A stretch of DNA of 64,000 nucleotides, taken from NCBI RefSeq assembly GCF_009858175.1, contig NZ_CP047393.1:1364001-1428000 (forward strand), in the 5' to 3' direction. This document shows, piece by piece, positions 1 through 7,828 of the stretch (position 1 is the first letter of the stretch; each line of letters starts with the position of its first letter). The DNA is from Pontibacillus sp. HMF3514 (lineage in GTDB: Bacteria; Bacillota; Bacilli; Bacillales; BH030062). Below the pieces are notes generated by a model. The model saw only the letters and a list, made by a program, of their open reading frames with translations. It made no database searches and was not told the origin of the DNA. Made by a program: the position numbers and the translations under genes.

Positions 1-2
1 AA

Positions 3-98
3 GCAGCATCCATACAAGAAAACTTTGTGGAAGAAGCTGCGAAGAATTCTAGTCATGTGATTGAAGAAATTCTTAAAGGTATGAGTGAGAAAAAGTAA
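3..98 (+). CDS. C-terminal end of an unidentified protein (partial)
   Basis: The window opens inside a reading frame that runs from base 3 to a TAA at 96-98. The visible 31 residues are an acidic/basic amphipathic tail ending in GMSEKK, with no motif that identifies a family. A strong terminator follows 12 bases after the stop, so this is the last gene of its transcript. Function unknown. Confidence 0.5.
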   Translation, partial: AASIQENFVEEAAKNSSHVIEEILKGMSEKK

Positions 99-109
99 TA
101 AACCACACC

Positions 110-147
110 AAAAAACCAACTCTTTTAAAAAGGAGTTGGTTTTTTGG
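110..147 (+). terminator. Intrinsic terminator
   Basis: An 11-bp stem (112-122 with 133-143, ACCAACTC/GAGTTGGT core) is followed by T-rich DNA directly downstream of the partial first gene. Confidence 0.8.
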
Positions 148-265
148 TTTTTATTTACATTTGTGAAACGATTTCGAAAGCCTATCGTATACCAATTAAA
201 CATCCTTTCTTTGATGCACACCTATATCAATTTAAGAGCTTTATTAAAAATAGGGAGGAATGGAA

Positions 266-445
266 ATGATTTGGTTATACATGTTAAGTCCACTTATTGT
301 GATTTTTGGAATAGCCATTTTGGTAGATATAAAAAGGAAGAAGAATGATAACGCTGGAGAGAATGTAGATCGTAATAAGTATCGTGACAAAGCTTATGCA
401 GAGCTTGAACGTTATGAAGATATTAACAGTAATGGGGGCTATTAA
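266..445 (+). CDS. Small single-pass membrane protein, unknown
   Basis: A 59-residue protein with one N-terminal hydrophobic segment (about residues 2-20, MIWLYMLSPLIVIFGIAIL) followed by a charged tail rich in Lys, Asp, Asn and Arg, so N-anchored with a hydrophilic tail. The ATG at 266 is chosen because GGGAGG (253-258) lies 7 bases before it; the in-frame ATG at 260 is too close to that site. A bidirectional terminator follows. No family recognised. Confidence 0.6.
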   Translation: MIWLYMLSPLIVIFGIAILVDIKRKKNDNAGENVDRNKYRDKAYAELERYEDINSNGGY

Positions 446-456
446 AAGGTACACAA

Positions 457-487
457 AATAGGAGCTATTTATGAATAGCTCCTATTT
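457..487. terminator. Bidirectional terminator
   Basis: An AATAGGAGCTATT/AATAGCTCCTATT stem lies between two convergent genes and has A and T flanks on both sides, so it can stop transcription from either direction. Confidence 0.75.
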
Positions 488-494
488 AAATCCT

Positions 495-860
495 TTATTT
501 GAATAGCTCCATCAACGTCGTAAAGTCTCCAGTTTCCTTATCTATCAAGTACCAATTCAACGTAGCTGTGTGCGAGCGATTTCCTTCTCTAACCAATTCA
601 TATACATGAATGACGTAATACTGTTCATTCATATGATCATATTCAACTCGTAAATTAGAGTTTTCTGTTATGTTTAAAAGCTGTCTCACGAAATCTTCGG
701 CATCCTCATTGGTCAATGAAACGTGATCTACGCTAGCAGATTTTACTTTATAATTAATGCTTTTCTTTTTAAGACTCAACTCATTGATATCCTCACTAAA
801 CCCAAAACCCCCAAGTAACAAAAGCCCTGCAACAGAAATCGAAAATAGTTTTGTCTTCAA
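495..860 (-). CDS. Secreted protein, stand-alone copy of a lipoprotein C-terminal domain
   Basis: 121 residues with a signal-peptide-like N terminus (about 1-22) and a small alpha+beta domain. Residues about 50-121 resemble the C-terminal part of the lipoprotein at 53362-54261: both carry EFDHM or EYDHM, then YVIHVYE, SHTAT/THTAT, and W-Y-(V/L)-(D/I)-D-(K/Q)-(E/D)-TG. The lipobox cysteine of that paralogue is absent; Phe occupies the GG-F position. The start is TTG at 860, with AAAGGAG 6 bases upstream. It may be a PepSY-like or binding domain, but the function is unknown. Confidence 0.65.
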   Translation of the reverse strand: MKTKLFSISVAGLLLLGGFGFSEDINELSLKKKSINYKVKSASVDHVSLTNEDAEDFVRQLLNITENSNLRVEYDHMNEQYYVIHVYELVREGNRSHTATLNWYLIDKETGDFTTLMELFK

Positions 861-909
861 AATGATCTCCTTTCAAAGAAATGACGTGAAAATTAGAGTT
901 ATTCCTTCA

Positions 910-2400
910 TTATTCATCCACCAGTTTTAAAAATGACATCGTCAATAACACCATAATGACGCAGCCAGGAAGTGCAACTAAAACCGTTACCGTTTGTAGC
1001 GTGTTTAATCCACCAATAAATAATAAAGCAGTAGGTGGGATCGCTAATGCGAATGCCCAAAACAATCGGTTCCATCGCACTGGGTCTTCATCCACTCGTT
1101 TTTGGGTTACAGCTGCTAGCATATAAGACGAAGTATCAAATGTTGTGGCCATAAAAATAATGGCGAGAATGGTGAAGAGAGACACCATGACCGATCCAAG
1201 TGGAAGGGTGTCGATGATTGTAATAATCGCTTCATAAGCAAGACCTTCTTGAATCATGATAGGTATGGATAGTTCTTGATTCATTTGAAGAAACAGCCCG
1301 TAATTCCCTAATACGAAAAAGAAAATCCAACACCCAAGTGAACCAAAGATGAGAGTTCCAAAAATCATCTGTTTTATAGTTCGTCCCTCGGAAACCTTGG
1401 CAATGAATAGACCAATGAAAGGGGCATACACAATCCACCAAGCCCAGAAGAAGATCGTCCACTTTTCTGGGAAGCCAGATTTTGCAATCGGATCGATCCA
1501 AGTGTTCAATCTAAAAAAGTTATTCATTATGAGACCAACACTATTTGTGGACACTTCAAGTATGAAAATGGTCGGTCCGAAAATAATGACAATGAACAAC
1601 AGCAAAACAACGAGGTACACATTCAAATCACTCAAGCGTTTTATCCCTTTATCTAACCCCGAATAAACACTTACCGCAAACACGCTTGTACAAATAAAAA
1701 GTAGAGCGAGATCTAACATGAAGTTATGCTCAATGCCTGTTACTTTTTCAACACCAGCAGCCATCATCGGTATGGAAATCCCAAGAGACGTCCCCGCTGC
1801 TCCTAATAATCCCAATACAAAACATAAGTCGATAAACTTACCCAAGATCCCGTCTGCATAATGCTTTAATACAGGACGGCAAGCTTCACTGATTTTTAAA
1901 ACCGATACTCCTTTTACATGATACAAATATGCAATAGGGAGGGCGGGTAAGCAATAAATTGCCCAAGCTGTGGGCCCTGAATGGAAGAGTCCGTACGCAG
2001 CGCTCCATTCCACAGCCGGTGTAGTTTCCGGCATGAGACCGAGCGGGGGATTCATGTAATAATAGGCCCACTCAATCGTCCCCCAGTAAATTACGCCTGA
2101 TCCGACACCCGCACAAAAGATCATGGCAATCCAGCTAAAATTCGAAAATCGAGGTAAAATCCCACGGTTTCTGGATAGTTGAATACGTCCATATCGACTA
2201 AACGCCACCCACAATAAAAAAGCTAGAGAGCACATCCCAATCCATATGTACACAATCCCAACAATTTCATTTAGCTGCTGACGAATCACAGCAAAATAAT
2301 CATGGATTTGGGTGGGGTAGAGAAAGATCAGCCCACTCATTAGCAAAAGAAGCCCCACGGCTAATAGAAAGAAGGGCCAATCCATTACCGATTTTTTCAT
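910..2400 (-). CDS. BCCT family betaine/carnitine/choline transporter
   Basis: A 496-residue, about 12-helix secondary transporter of the betaine-choline-carnitine family, used for compatible solute uptake or trimethylammonium exchange at the membrane. Diagnostic stretches are the glycine-rich first-core helix (GVGSGVIYWGTIEW, about residue 100) and the WTIFFWAWWIVYAPFIG block with the SEGRTI loop. The helix has GTIEW where BetP-type carriers have GVAEP, which recalls CaiT-like members, so the substrate is uncertain. The start is ATG 2400: AGGGGG (2408-2413) lies 7 bases upstream, between this ATG and an in-frame ATG at 2421 that has no site of its own. Monocistronic by position. Confidence 0.88.
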   Translation of the reverse strand: MKKSVMDWPFFLLAVGLLLLMSGLIFLYPTQIHDYFAVIRQQLNEIVGIVYIWIGMCSLAFLLWVAFSRYGRIQLSRNRGILPRFSNFSWIAMIFCAGVGSGVIYWGTIEWAYYYMNPPLGLMPETTPAVEWSAAYGLFHSGPTAWAIYCLPALPIAYLYHVKGVSVLKISEACRPVLKHYADGILGKFIDLCFVLGLLGAAGTSLGISIPMMAAGVEKVTGIEHNFMLDLALLFICTSVFAVSVYSGLDKGIKRLSDLNVYLVVLLLFIVIIFGPTIFILEVSTNSVGLIMNNFFRLNTWIDPIAKSGFPEKWTIFFWAWWIVYAPFIGLFIAKVSEGRTIKQMIFGTLIFGSLGCWIFFFVLGNYGLFLQMNQELSIPIMIQEGLAYEAIITIIDTLPLGSVMVSLFTILAIIFMATTFDTSSYMLAAVTQKRVDEDPVRWNRLFWAFALAIPPTALLFIGGLNTLQTVTVLVALPGCVIMVLLTMSFLKLVDE

Positions 2401-2527
2401 AAATGTACCCCCTACAAACATACTTCCGTATTAAATGAATGTATGAGGTTGATCGGTTGAATATGACAAGCTCTCCTTCCTGATTCACATTCTTGAGAAA
2501 GATTCATTCTGTGGGAAAAATATCAAT

Positions 2528-2556
2528 TTGCTATTATCCTTAACCTCTAGTAGAAT
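2528..2556 (+). promoter_or_regulatory. Predicted sigma-A promoter of the queCDE operon
   Basis: TTGCTA (2528-2533), a 17-base spacer, then TAGAAT (2551-2556). It lies about 35 bases before the riboswitch aptamer, as expected for its transcription start. Confidence 0.6.
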
Positions 2557-2590
2557 TCATAAAGGACATATAAATAGCTCGCAAACGGCG

Positions 2591-2660
2591 AGAGAGGTTC
2601 TAGCTAAACCCTCTTAGAAAAACACAAAATTCACCCAAAATGGTGGGTTTTGATGTTTTT
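2591..2660 (+). promoter_or_regulatory. preQ1-I riboswitch with terminator
   Basis: The aptamer core AGAGGTTCTAGCTA with CCTCT (2593-2614), followed by an A-rich tail (2617-2625), matches the preQ1 class I consensus: P1 AGAGG pairs with CCTCT, and the tail docks into the minor groove. The tail runs straight into a 10-bp hairpin (2626-2635 with 2642-2651) followed by T-rich DNA, the likely expression platform. It sits upstream of queC, as in Bacillus subtilis, where preQ1 binding shuts off precursor synthesis. Confidence 0.9.
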
Positions 2661-2718
2661 CTTATAAGGTTATCCATTTCTTTGAACAAGATGGTAACGT
2701 TATAAAAAAAACTAAGAT

Positions 2719-2757
2719 AACAGCATTCCTGGTCTTAGGTGTGCTGTTTTTCTTTTT
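2719..2757 (+). terminator. Second hairpin with U tract in the queC leader
   Basis: AACAGCA (2719-2725) pairs with TGCTGTT (2742-2748), an inner CCT/AGG pair extends the stem, and TTTTTCTTTTT follows. The upstream CTAAGA (2712-2717) can pair with TCTTAG (2733-2738) instead, giving an alternative fold. It lies between the riboswitch and the queC ribosome binding site. Confidence 0.6.
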
Positions 2758-2775
2758 AACAAAGGAGAAAGCAAC

Positions 2776-3444
2776 ATGACGAATAAAAAAGCAGTTGTTG
2801 TATTTAGTGGTGGTCAGGACAGTACCACATGCCTTTTCTGGGCAATGAAGCATTTTGATGAAGTAGAAGTTGTAACCTTTAATTATAATCAGCGTCACGC
2901 TCTAGAGATTGAGTGTGCTAAAAATATTGCAGAAGAAGTGCATGTCAAACATCACATTTTAGATATGGCGCTTTTAAACCAACTAGCGCCAAACGCGTTA
3001 ACACGTGATGATATTGAAGTGAAAGACGGAGAAGATGGCGAATTACCATCCACCTTTGTACCTGGACGTAATCTATTATTCTTATCTTTTGCCGGTGTCT
3101 TAGCAAGCCAGGTTGGAGCGAAACACATCATCACTGGCGTATGTGAAACAGATTTCAGTGGCTATCCAGATTGTCGCGATGCATTCGTGAAATCCTTGAA
3201 TGTTACGCTTAACCTATCAATGGATCAAGACTTTGTGATCCACACGCCACTAATGTGGTTAGACAAAAAAGAAACGTGGGCACTAGCTGATGAATTGGAT
3301 GCTCTTGAATTTGTTCGTGAGAAGACGCTAACGTGCTATAACGGTGTCATTGCGGATGGTTGTGGCGAATGCCCAGCATGTGAATTGCGCCGTGCTGGCT
3401 TAGATGAGTATCTAGCATCTGTTGAAGAGGAGGCGAAATCATGA
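2776..3444 (+). CDS. queC: 7-cyano-7-deazaguanine (preQ0) synthase QueC
   Basis: 222 residues. QueC converts 7-carboxy-7-deazaguanine to preQ0 with ATP and ammonia in the cytoplasm. The N-terminal PP-loop SGGQDS (11-16) binds ATP, and four cysteines near the C terminus (187, 196, 199, 202; the last three as CGECPAC) form the zinc site. Length is normal for the family. GGAG lies 8 bases before the ATG. The stop overlaps the queD start by 4 bases (ATGA), so translation is coupled. Expression should be controlled by the preQ1 riboswitch upstream. Confidence 0.96.
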   Translation: MTNKKAVVVFSGGQDSTTCLFWAMKHFDEVEVVTFNYNQRHALEIECAKNIAEEVHVKHHILDMALLNQLAPNALTRDDIEVKDGEDGELPSTFVPGRNLLFLSFAGVLASQVGAKHIITGVCETDFSGYPDCRDAFVKSLNVTLNLSMDQDFVIHTPLMWLDKKETWALADELDALEFVREKTLTCYNGVIADGCGECPACELRRAGLDEYLASVEEEAKS

Positions 3445-3929
3445 GTGAAGGCATGTTTGGATTTCGTATTGTAGAAGACCTTGAAAAAATTGATCAGGAT
3501 ATTCAACGTTCTGAGCTCAAGTATCATAATAAACGTGTTATGGTAAGCAAGGAGTTCACTTTTGATGCAGCTCACCACCTGCATTGTTATGAAGGAAAAT
3601 GTAAAAACCTTCACGGTCACACGTATAAAGTCGTTTTTGGGATCAGTGGCTTTGTAAACGACATTGGTCTTGTCATTGATTTTGGTGATATTAAAGAGAT
3701 TTGGAAAAATGAAATCGAAATATACCTGGACCATCGTTACCTGAATGAGACCCTTCCAAAAATGAATACTTCGGCTGAAAATATGGTAGTTTGGATTTAT
3801 GAAAAAATGAGTGAATCGCTGAAAAATCGCGAGGATCAATACGATGGTGCCCGTGTTGAGTTTGTTCGCCTTTTTGAAACTCCAACAAGCTATGCTGAAG
3901 TAAAAAGGGAGTGGATGGAAGTTGAGTAA
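3441..3929 (+). CDS. queD: 6-carboxy-5,6,7,8-tetrahydropterin synthase QueD
   Basis: 162 residues. QueD turns dihydroneopterin triphosphate into carboxytetrahydropterin, the first committed step of the deazaguanine pathway. The [20 protein letters not shown] block (41-60) holds the zinc histidines and the catalytic cysteine (C54) of the 6-pyruvoyl-tetrahydropterin synthase fold. An N-terminal extension of about 35 residues precedes the core. GGAGG inside the end of queC serves the ATG. It overlaps queE by 8 bases. Confidence 0.95.
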   Translation: MSEGMFGFRIVEDLEKIDQDIQRSELKYHNKRVMVSKEFTFDAAHHLHCYEGKCKNLHGHTYKVVFGISGFVNDIGLVIDFGDIKEIWKNEIEIYLDHRYLNETLPKMNTSAENMVVWIYEKMSESLKNREDQYDGARVEFVRLFETPTSYAEVKREWMEVE

Positions 3930-4653
3930 ACTACCTGTATTAGAAATTTTCGGACCAACGATTCAAGGTGAAGGAATGGTCGTTGGACGAAAAACGATGT
4001 TCGTCCGCACAGCAGGATGTGACTATCGCTGCAGTTGGTGTGATTCCGCTTTTACTTGGGACGGATCAGCAAAAGATGAAATTCGTAAGCTGTCTGCAGA
4101 AGACATTTTTAATGAATTAATTGAGCTCGGTGGAGATCGATTCAATCATGTTACGATCTCTGGCGGAAACCCTGCGTTACTTGCTGGAATGGGTGCACTT
4201 GTTGAACAGCTGCATGATCGTTCCATCGAAGTAGCACTTGAAACACAAGGATCCAAATGGCAGGACTGGATGGTAGACATTGATGATTTAACGATCTCAC
4301 CTAAACCTCCAAGTTCTAAGATGAAAACCGACTTTACGAAATTGGATGCGATTATAGATGAATTGAGATTAAAGGATCGTGTTGAAAAGCATACGAGTTT
4401 GAAGGTCGTCGTATTTGATGATGAAGACTTCGAATATGCTGTTGGTGTTCATGAGCGTTATCCTGATGTACCGTTCTTTTTACAAGTTGGTAACGATGAT
4501 ACAAGCACCACGGATGACGATAACTTAACACGAGATCTTCTTAATAAATATGAATGGCTTATCGACAAAACGATGGAAGAGGCCCGTATGAATAACGTGC
4601 GCGTTTTACCACAGCTTCATACATTTGTATGGGGGAATAGTCGAGGCGTTTAA
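3922..4653 (+). CDS. queE: 7-carboxy-7-deazaguanine synthase QueE (radical SAM)
   Basis: 243 residues. A radical SAM enzyme that contracts carboxytetrahydropterin to 7-carboxy-7-deazaguanine. GPTIQGEG (11-18) and CDYRCSWC (C33, C37, C40; CX3CX2C) are the family hallmarks, and TISGGNPAL provides the SAM-binding GGxP-like site. It starts at TTG 3922, overlapping the end of queD, with AGGGAG upstream. Last gene of the operon. In B. subtilis queF follows, but here the operon ends with a terminator, so queF must lie elsewhere if it is present. Confidence 0.95.
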   Translation: MSKLPVLEIFGPTIQGEGMVVGRKTMFVRTAGCDYRCSWCDSAFTWDGSAKDEIRKLSAEDIFNELIELGGDRFNHVTISGGNPALLAGMGALVEQLHDRSIEVALETQGSKWQDWMVDIDDLTISPKPPSSKMKTDFTKLDAIIDELRLKDRVEKHTSLKVVVFDDEDFEYAVGVHERYPDVPFFLQVGNDDTSTTDDDNLTRDLLNKYEWLIDKTMEEARMNNVRVLPQLHTFVWGNSRGV

Positions 4654-4663
4654 TTTATGTAGT

Positions 4664-4700
4664 CCCAACATGTTTTAGCATGTTGGGTTTTTTTATTTTT
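4664..4700. terminator. Terminator of queCDE
   Basis: A CCCAACATG/CATGTTGGG stem (4664-4672 with 4679-4687) followed by a run of T. It overlaps the 3' end of the convergent coat gene. Confidence 0.85.
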
Positions 4701-5229
4701 TTTCATCTTCATCTGGTGAAAATTCAGATGCAGGTAGTGGTGTGATAGCTGGTAAACATTGAATACCACAGAAGCAATTCAAGTCAACTGTGAAGCAAAT
4801 ACCAGTTGCTTGAAAGTCACGAATGCTACGTCCGGGGAAGAATCCGCATAAATCATCTTTTGGACCTGGTCTACCTCCACCTTCTGTAACCGGTAACAGC
4901 AGTTCAAGCTTCACGCAGCACTCATCATCATCCTCGAAGCTTTTGGCACGGAAAACGGGTGATTCTACACATCCAAAAAACGTGTTTCCTGAACCACCGA
5001 TTGGTCCTTCAAATATGCCTTTACCAATAAAGTACTCACAAGTACCTTTACATAAAAGTGTAAATGGAACAGTAGTGGCAGTGCCATTTCCACCTGTAGG
5101 TGATAACAAATCATTTATTGATTGATCACAGCTTGAGTCACAGTTGTTATCATCAACAGCATCTTGAGCTCTGACAATATCTCTTACTTTGTCACAAACA
5201 CACTCACTCTTACCATTAGAACAACTCAT
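4693..5229 (-). CDS. Spore coat protein, CotY/CotZ/ExsY family
   Basis: 178 residues, cysteine rich (for example CSNGKSECVCDKV at the N terminus, then CDSSC, CCVKL and CFCGIQC). The order of an N-terminal Cys-rich segment, LLSPTGGNGT, TVPFTLLCKG and a middle DDDECCVKLELLLPV matches the CotY/CotZ/ExsY proteins, which form disulfide-linked outer coat or exosporium crust. It starts at ATG 5229, because AGGAGG lies 7 bases upstream; the longer frame has no site. Likely expressed late in the mother cell, but I could not fix a SigK promoter. Confidence 0.85.
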   Translation of the reverse strand: MSCSNGKSECVCDKVRDIVRAQDAVDDNNCDSSCDQSINDLLSPTGGNGTATTVPFTLLCKGTCEYFIGKGIFEGPIGGSGNTFFGCVESPVFRAKSFEDDDECCVKLELLLPVTEGGGRPGPKDDLCGFFPGRSIRDFQATGICFTVDLNCFCGIQCLPAITPLPASEFSPDEDEKK

Positions 5230-5370
5230 TAAAAACCCTCCTTTCACCTAGGTACTAACATCATATGTAGATATATCCTAGAATGTTATACAGAGTAAAG
5301 AATTACCTAGCATGGTTCCTGTGTAACGAGCCATCCTAATCATGAATGTGATTTTATAGGAGGGACCTTA

Positions 5371-6009
5371 ATGCCAAATCAAAATCAGATGAATACTCAG
5401 GGTCAAAATGGAATGCAGATGCCACCGAACATGCAGCAACAAAGCATGAACCATGGTGGACATGAAATGTTTGATGCTCATGAAGTCATCGCATCTATTA
5501 TAAGTATGCTGGACCAGTACCAGATGTATGATCAACACATACAAGACCAAGAGTTAAAAAGCATTTTGAACCGTCAATACACGTTCATGACGCAGCTATA
5601 TAATACGATTGTAGAAAGTTTTAAATCAGGACAAGATCCAACTGTACCAACACAGCAATACAAAATGCAGCAAAATAACGATACCGTTTATGGTGTGAAG
5701 CCAGGAAAACCTAAAAAGCCTAACCAATCCATTCAAGAATTATCTGACCAAGGATTATCAGCTTATATGCTAGGTCAGGTTAAGTCCTTGGCTTCTCTAA
5801 TGTCCATGACGGCCTTAGAAATGACTAACCCAGTACTACGTCGTGAAATTGCTGATAGTGTACCGAACTTAATTGAGATGGGATACGAGATCTTCCTTTA
5901 TCAAAATAAACACGGTTACTATCAAGTTCCACAATTAGCTCAACAAGACATGAATAACATGCTTCAAAGCTATGCTCCTGTACAAGGTCAGAACAAACCG
6001 TTAATGTAA
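5371..6009 (+). CDS. CotF-like spore coat protein
   Basis: 212 residues: a Gln/Asn/Met-rich N terminus (about 1-30, NQNQMNTQGQNGMQMPPN), then an alpha-helical coat-F type domain (ASIISMLDQYQMYDQHIQDQELKSIL region and the C-terminal LQSYAPVQG). This resembles the CotF/YhcQ-like coat proteins of spore formers. GGAGGG lies 7 bases before the ATG. It diverges from the CotY/Z-type gene, so the roughly 140-base intergene probably holds two sporulation promoters. The exact subfamily is uncertain. Confidence 0.75.
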   Translation: MPNQNQMNTQGQNGMQMPPNMQQQSMNHGGHEMFDAHEVIASIISMLDQYQMYDQHIQDQELKSILNRQYTFMTQLYNTIVESFKSGQDPTVPTQQYKMQQNNDTVYGVKPGKPKKPNQSIQELSDQGLSAYMLGQVKSLASLMSMTALEMTNPVLRREIADSVPNLIEMGYEIFLYQNKHGYYQVPQLAQQDMNNMLQSYAPVQGQNKPLM

Positions 6010-6019
6010 ATCATGTAGG

Positions 6020-6059
6020 GCTGGATGTAAGATATGTGCTTATATCCAGCTTTTCTTTT
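6020..6059 (+). terminator. Terminator after the CotF-like gene
   Basis: GCTGGAT (6020-6026) pairs with ATCCAGC (6044-6050), extended by TAAG/CTTA, and is followed by TTTTCTTTT. Confidence 0.75.
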
Positions 6060-6072
6060 GATGGAGCAGGTG

Positions 6073-6240
6073 GGGAACCGCCTGAATCTGATTGAGGATC
6101 GCCTGAATGCAAGGGGAACCGCCTGAATCTGACCGAGAATCGCCTGAAAGCAAGAGGCACCGCCTGAATCCAAGGTGGAACCGCCTGAATCAATCAAGGA
6201 TCGCCTGAACTCAAAAGAAAACCGCCTGAACCAAATAGGA
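6073..6240. repeat. Tandem array of eight GCCTGAA units, period 20/21 bp
   Basis: The GCCTGAA core begins at 6080, 6101, 6121, 6142, 6162, 6183, 6203 and 6224, so the spacing strictly alternates 21 and 20. The bases before the core also alternate between AAC and GAT/AAT types in the first units. It lies in the intergene after the coat gene terminator. No gene is supported here; reverse-strand frames through it are products of the repeat. Confidence 0.9.
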
Positions 6241-6323
6241 AGTCACGTACATAAACAAGAATAATTAATACATACCAGCTCGTCCGAATACATTAGTGCA
6301 AAAGAGAAATAAAGGTGGTCCCT

Positions 6324-6953
6324 ATGGGTATTTTCTTCAGTTACATATTGTTAGGATTATCACTATCAGCACCAGTTGGTCCGATTAATGCAGCTCAACT
6401 GGATAAAGGTATACGATTTGGTTTTATGCACGCATGGTTAGTAGGGATTGGAGGTATGATTGCAGATGCCTTATTCATGCTCCTCATTTATTATGGTGTG
6501 GCGCAATTTTTGGACACGCCTCTAATCAAAACGTTCCTCTGGTTGTTCGGTTTTTTCGTATTATGCTACACAGGTGTGGAGAGTATCATCAATTCTAAAT
6601 CAACGAAGAACAGCGACACCTATGATCGTAGTGAAACAAAGGGAAAATCCTTCAGAACAGGGTTTTTTATGGCGGTTTCAAACCCACTCAATATTTTGTT
6701 TTGGCTTGGGATTTATGGTTCTGTCTTAGCGAAAACAGCAGATTCATACAGCAATATCCAACTTCTTCTCTACAGTTCGGGGATTTTTGTAGGAATTACG
6801 CTGTGGGATCTAACCATGGCAAGTGTTGCGACAGGGGCAAGGAAATGGTTTAATCATAAAGTTTTACAATGGATCTCCATCATAGCTGGTGTCATCCTCA
6901 TTGGATTTGGATTGTATTTTGGAGCACAAGCTTTTCAGTTATTATTCTTATAA
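6324..6953 (+). CDS. LysE/RhtB family exporter
   Basis: 209 residues, about six membrane segments. The LysE family exports amino acids or derivatives. The N-terminal SAPVGPIN motif (about 14-21), GxGGMIADALFM and the conserved NPLNILFWLG in the middle are diagnostic. The start is ATG 6324, with AAAGGTGG 7 bases upstream, rather than the GTG at 6315 that overlaps that site. A paralogue lies at 31216-31854. Substrate unknown. Confidence 0.85.
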   Translation: MGIFFSYILLGLSLSAPVGPINAAQLDKGIRFGFMHAWLVGIGGMIADALFMLLIYYGVAQFLDTPLIKTFLWLFGFFVLCYTGVESIINSKSTKNSDTYDRSETKGKSFRTGFFMAVSNPLNILFWLGIYGSVLAKTADSYSNIQLLLYSSGIFVGITLWDLTMASVATGARKWFNHKVLQWISIIAGVILIGFGLYFGAQAFQLLFL

Positions 6954-7019
6954 TTAGACAGACACCCATATGAGTCCCTCTTAATAGGATAAACGTGAAG
7001 CCTAAAGGAGGGACGTTTT

Positions 7020-7790
7020 GTGTCATCTTTATATACTAAAAGTTGCATAGAGGAAACACCTGATCAATTAGAACACTGGCAATGGTCAGCGTTTCATCAC
7101 TTTTCATCCATGATGCTAGATGGGGATAATCCCTATCCTTGTCTCCCAGGAAAGCAAGGTTTTTTAGCCAATTCCCTTCGTTTTGGGTTTGTAGGTGATC
7201 CTCGAAACGATACATCAATCAAACATCTTGCTCATCTATTAAGAACTTATGGTGACATTTCGCGAGACACAGGCAAGTATGCCTCGCTGGTCATATTTTT
7301 TGATTCAAGAGAACTAGAAAAAGACTATACAGATGTTGATTGCTATCAAACCTTATTTTGGTCCATTTTGAGTCAGGTCCATGAACAAGATAAAAAACCT
7401 TGGCCTGAGGGAATACCTGAAGATCCATCCCATCATGAGTGGGAATTTTGTTTTGACGGAGAGCCCTACTTCTCATTTTGTGCTACTCCTGCACATAAGC
7501 AACGCAAAAGCCGTTCATTTCCTTACTTCATGCTCGCCTTCCAACCAAGATGGGTTTTTGAAGAACTAAATGATTCCACTACACTTGGGCGTAAAATGAA
7601 AAAAGTAATTCGAGAGAGACTTGAGGATTATGATGGTATGACGCCACACCCGGATTTGAAATGGTACGGACAAAAAGATAATCACGAATGGAAGCAATAC
7701 TTTTTACATGAGGATGAAACAACACCAAGCAAGTGTCCTTTCATGAGAATGAAGGAGAAGATTAGAGGATTGGGAATAAAAAAGAGCTAA
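7020..7790 (+). CDS. YqcI/YcgG family protein
   Basis: 256 residues, cytoplasmic. The pattern of an early DNPYPCLPGKQGF motif, a central WSILSQVHEQD, a FSFCATPAH segment and a late CPFMRMKEK resembles the YqcI/YcgG family. No biochemical role is established for that family to my knowledge. The start is GTG 7020, with AAAGGAGGG 7 bases upstream. A terminator follows at once, so it is probably transcribed alone. Confidence 0.8.
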   Translation: MSSLYTKSCIEETPDQLEHWQWSAFHHFSSMMLDGDNPYPCLPGKQGFLANSLRFGFVGDPRNDTSIKHLAHLLRTYGDISRDTGKYASLVIFFDSRELEKDYTDVDCYQTLFWSILSQVHEQDKKPWPEGIPEDPSHHEWEFCFDGEPYFSFCATPAHKQRKSRSFPYFMLAFQPRWVFEELNDSTTLGRKMKKVIRERLEDYDGMTPHPDLKWYGQKDNHEWKQYFLHEDETTPSKCPFMRMKEKIRGLGIKKS

Positions 7791-7817
7791 ATCTCTATAT
7801 GGATTTAGCTCTTTTTA
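7780..7817. terminator. Terminator between convergent genes
   Basis: An AAAAGAGCTAAATC/GATTTAGCTCTTTT stem, T and A flanked, 11 bases before the end of the convergent lipoprotein gene. Confidence 0.8.
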
Positions 7818-7828
7818 ATACGCCTTTC

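Noticed and set aside
2401-2421. Upstream ATG for the BCCT transporter
   Set aside because: The ribosome site AGGGGG lies downstream of it, 7 bases before ATG 2400.
5988-6197. Minus-strand frames through the GCCTGAA array (IQAVPLAFRR-type peptides)
   Set aside because: They are products of the repeat; the 20/21 steps break frame, there is no ribosome site, and composition is not protein-like.
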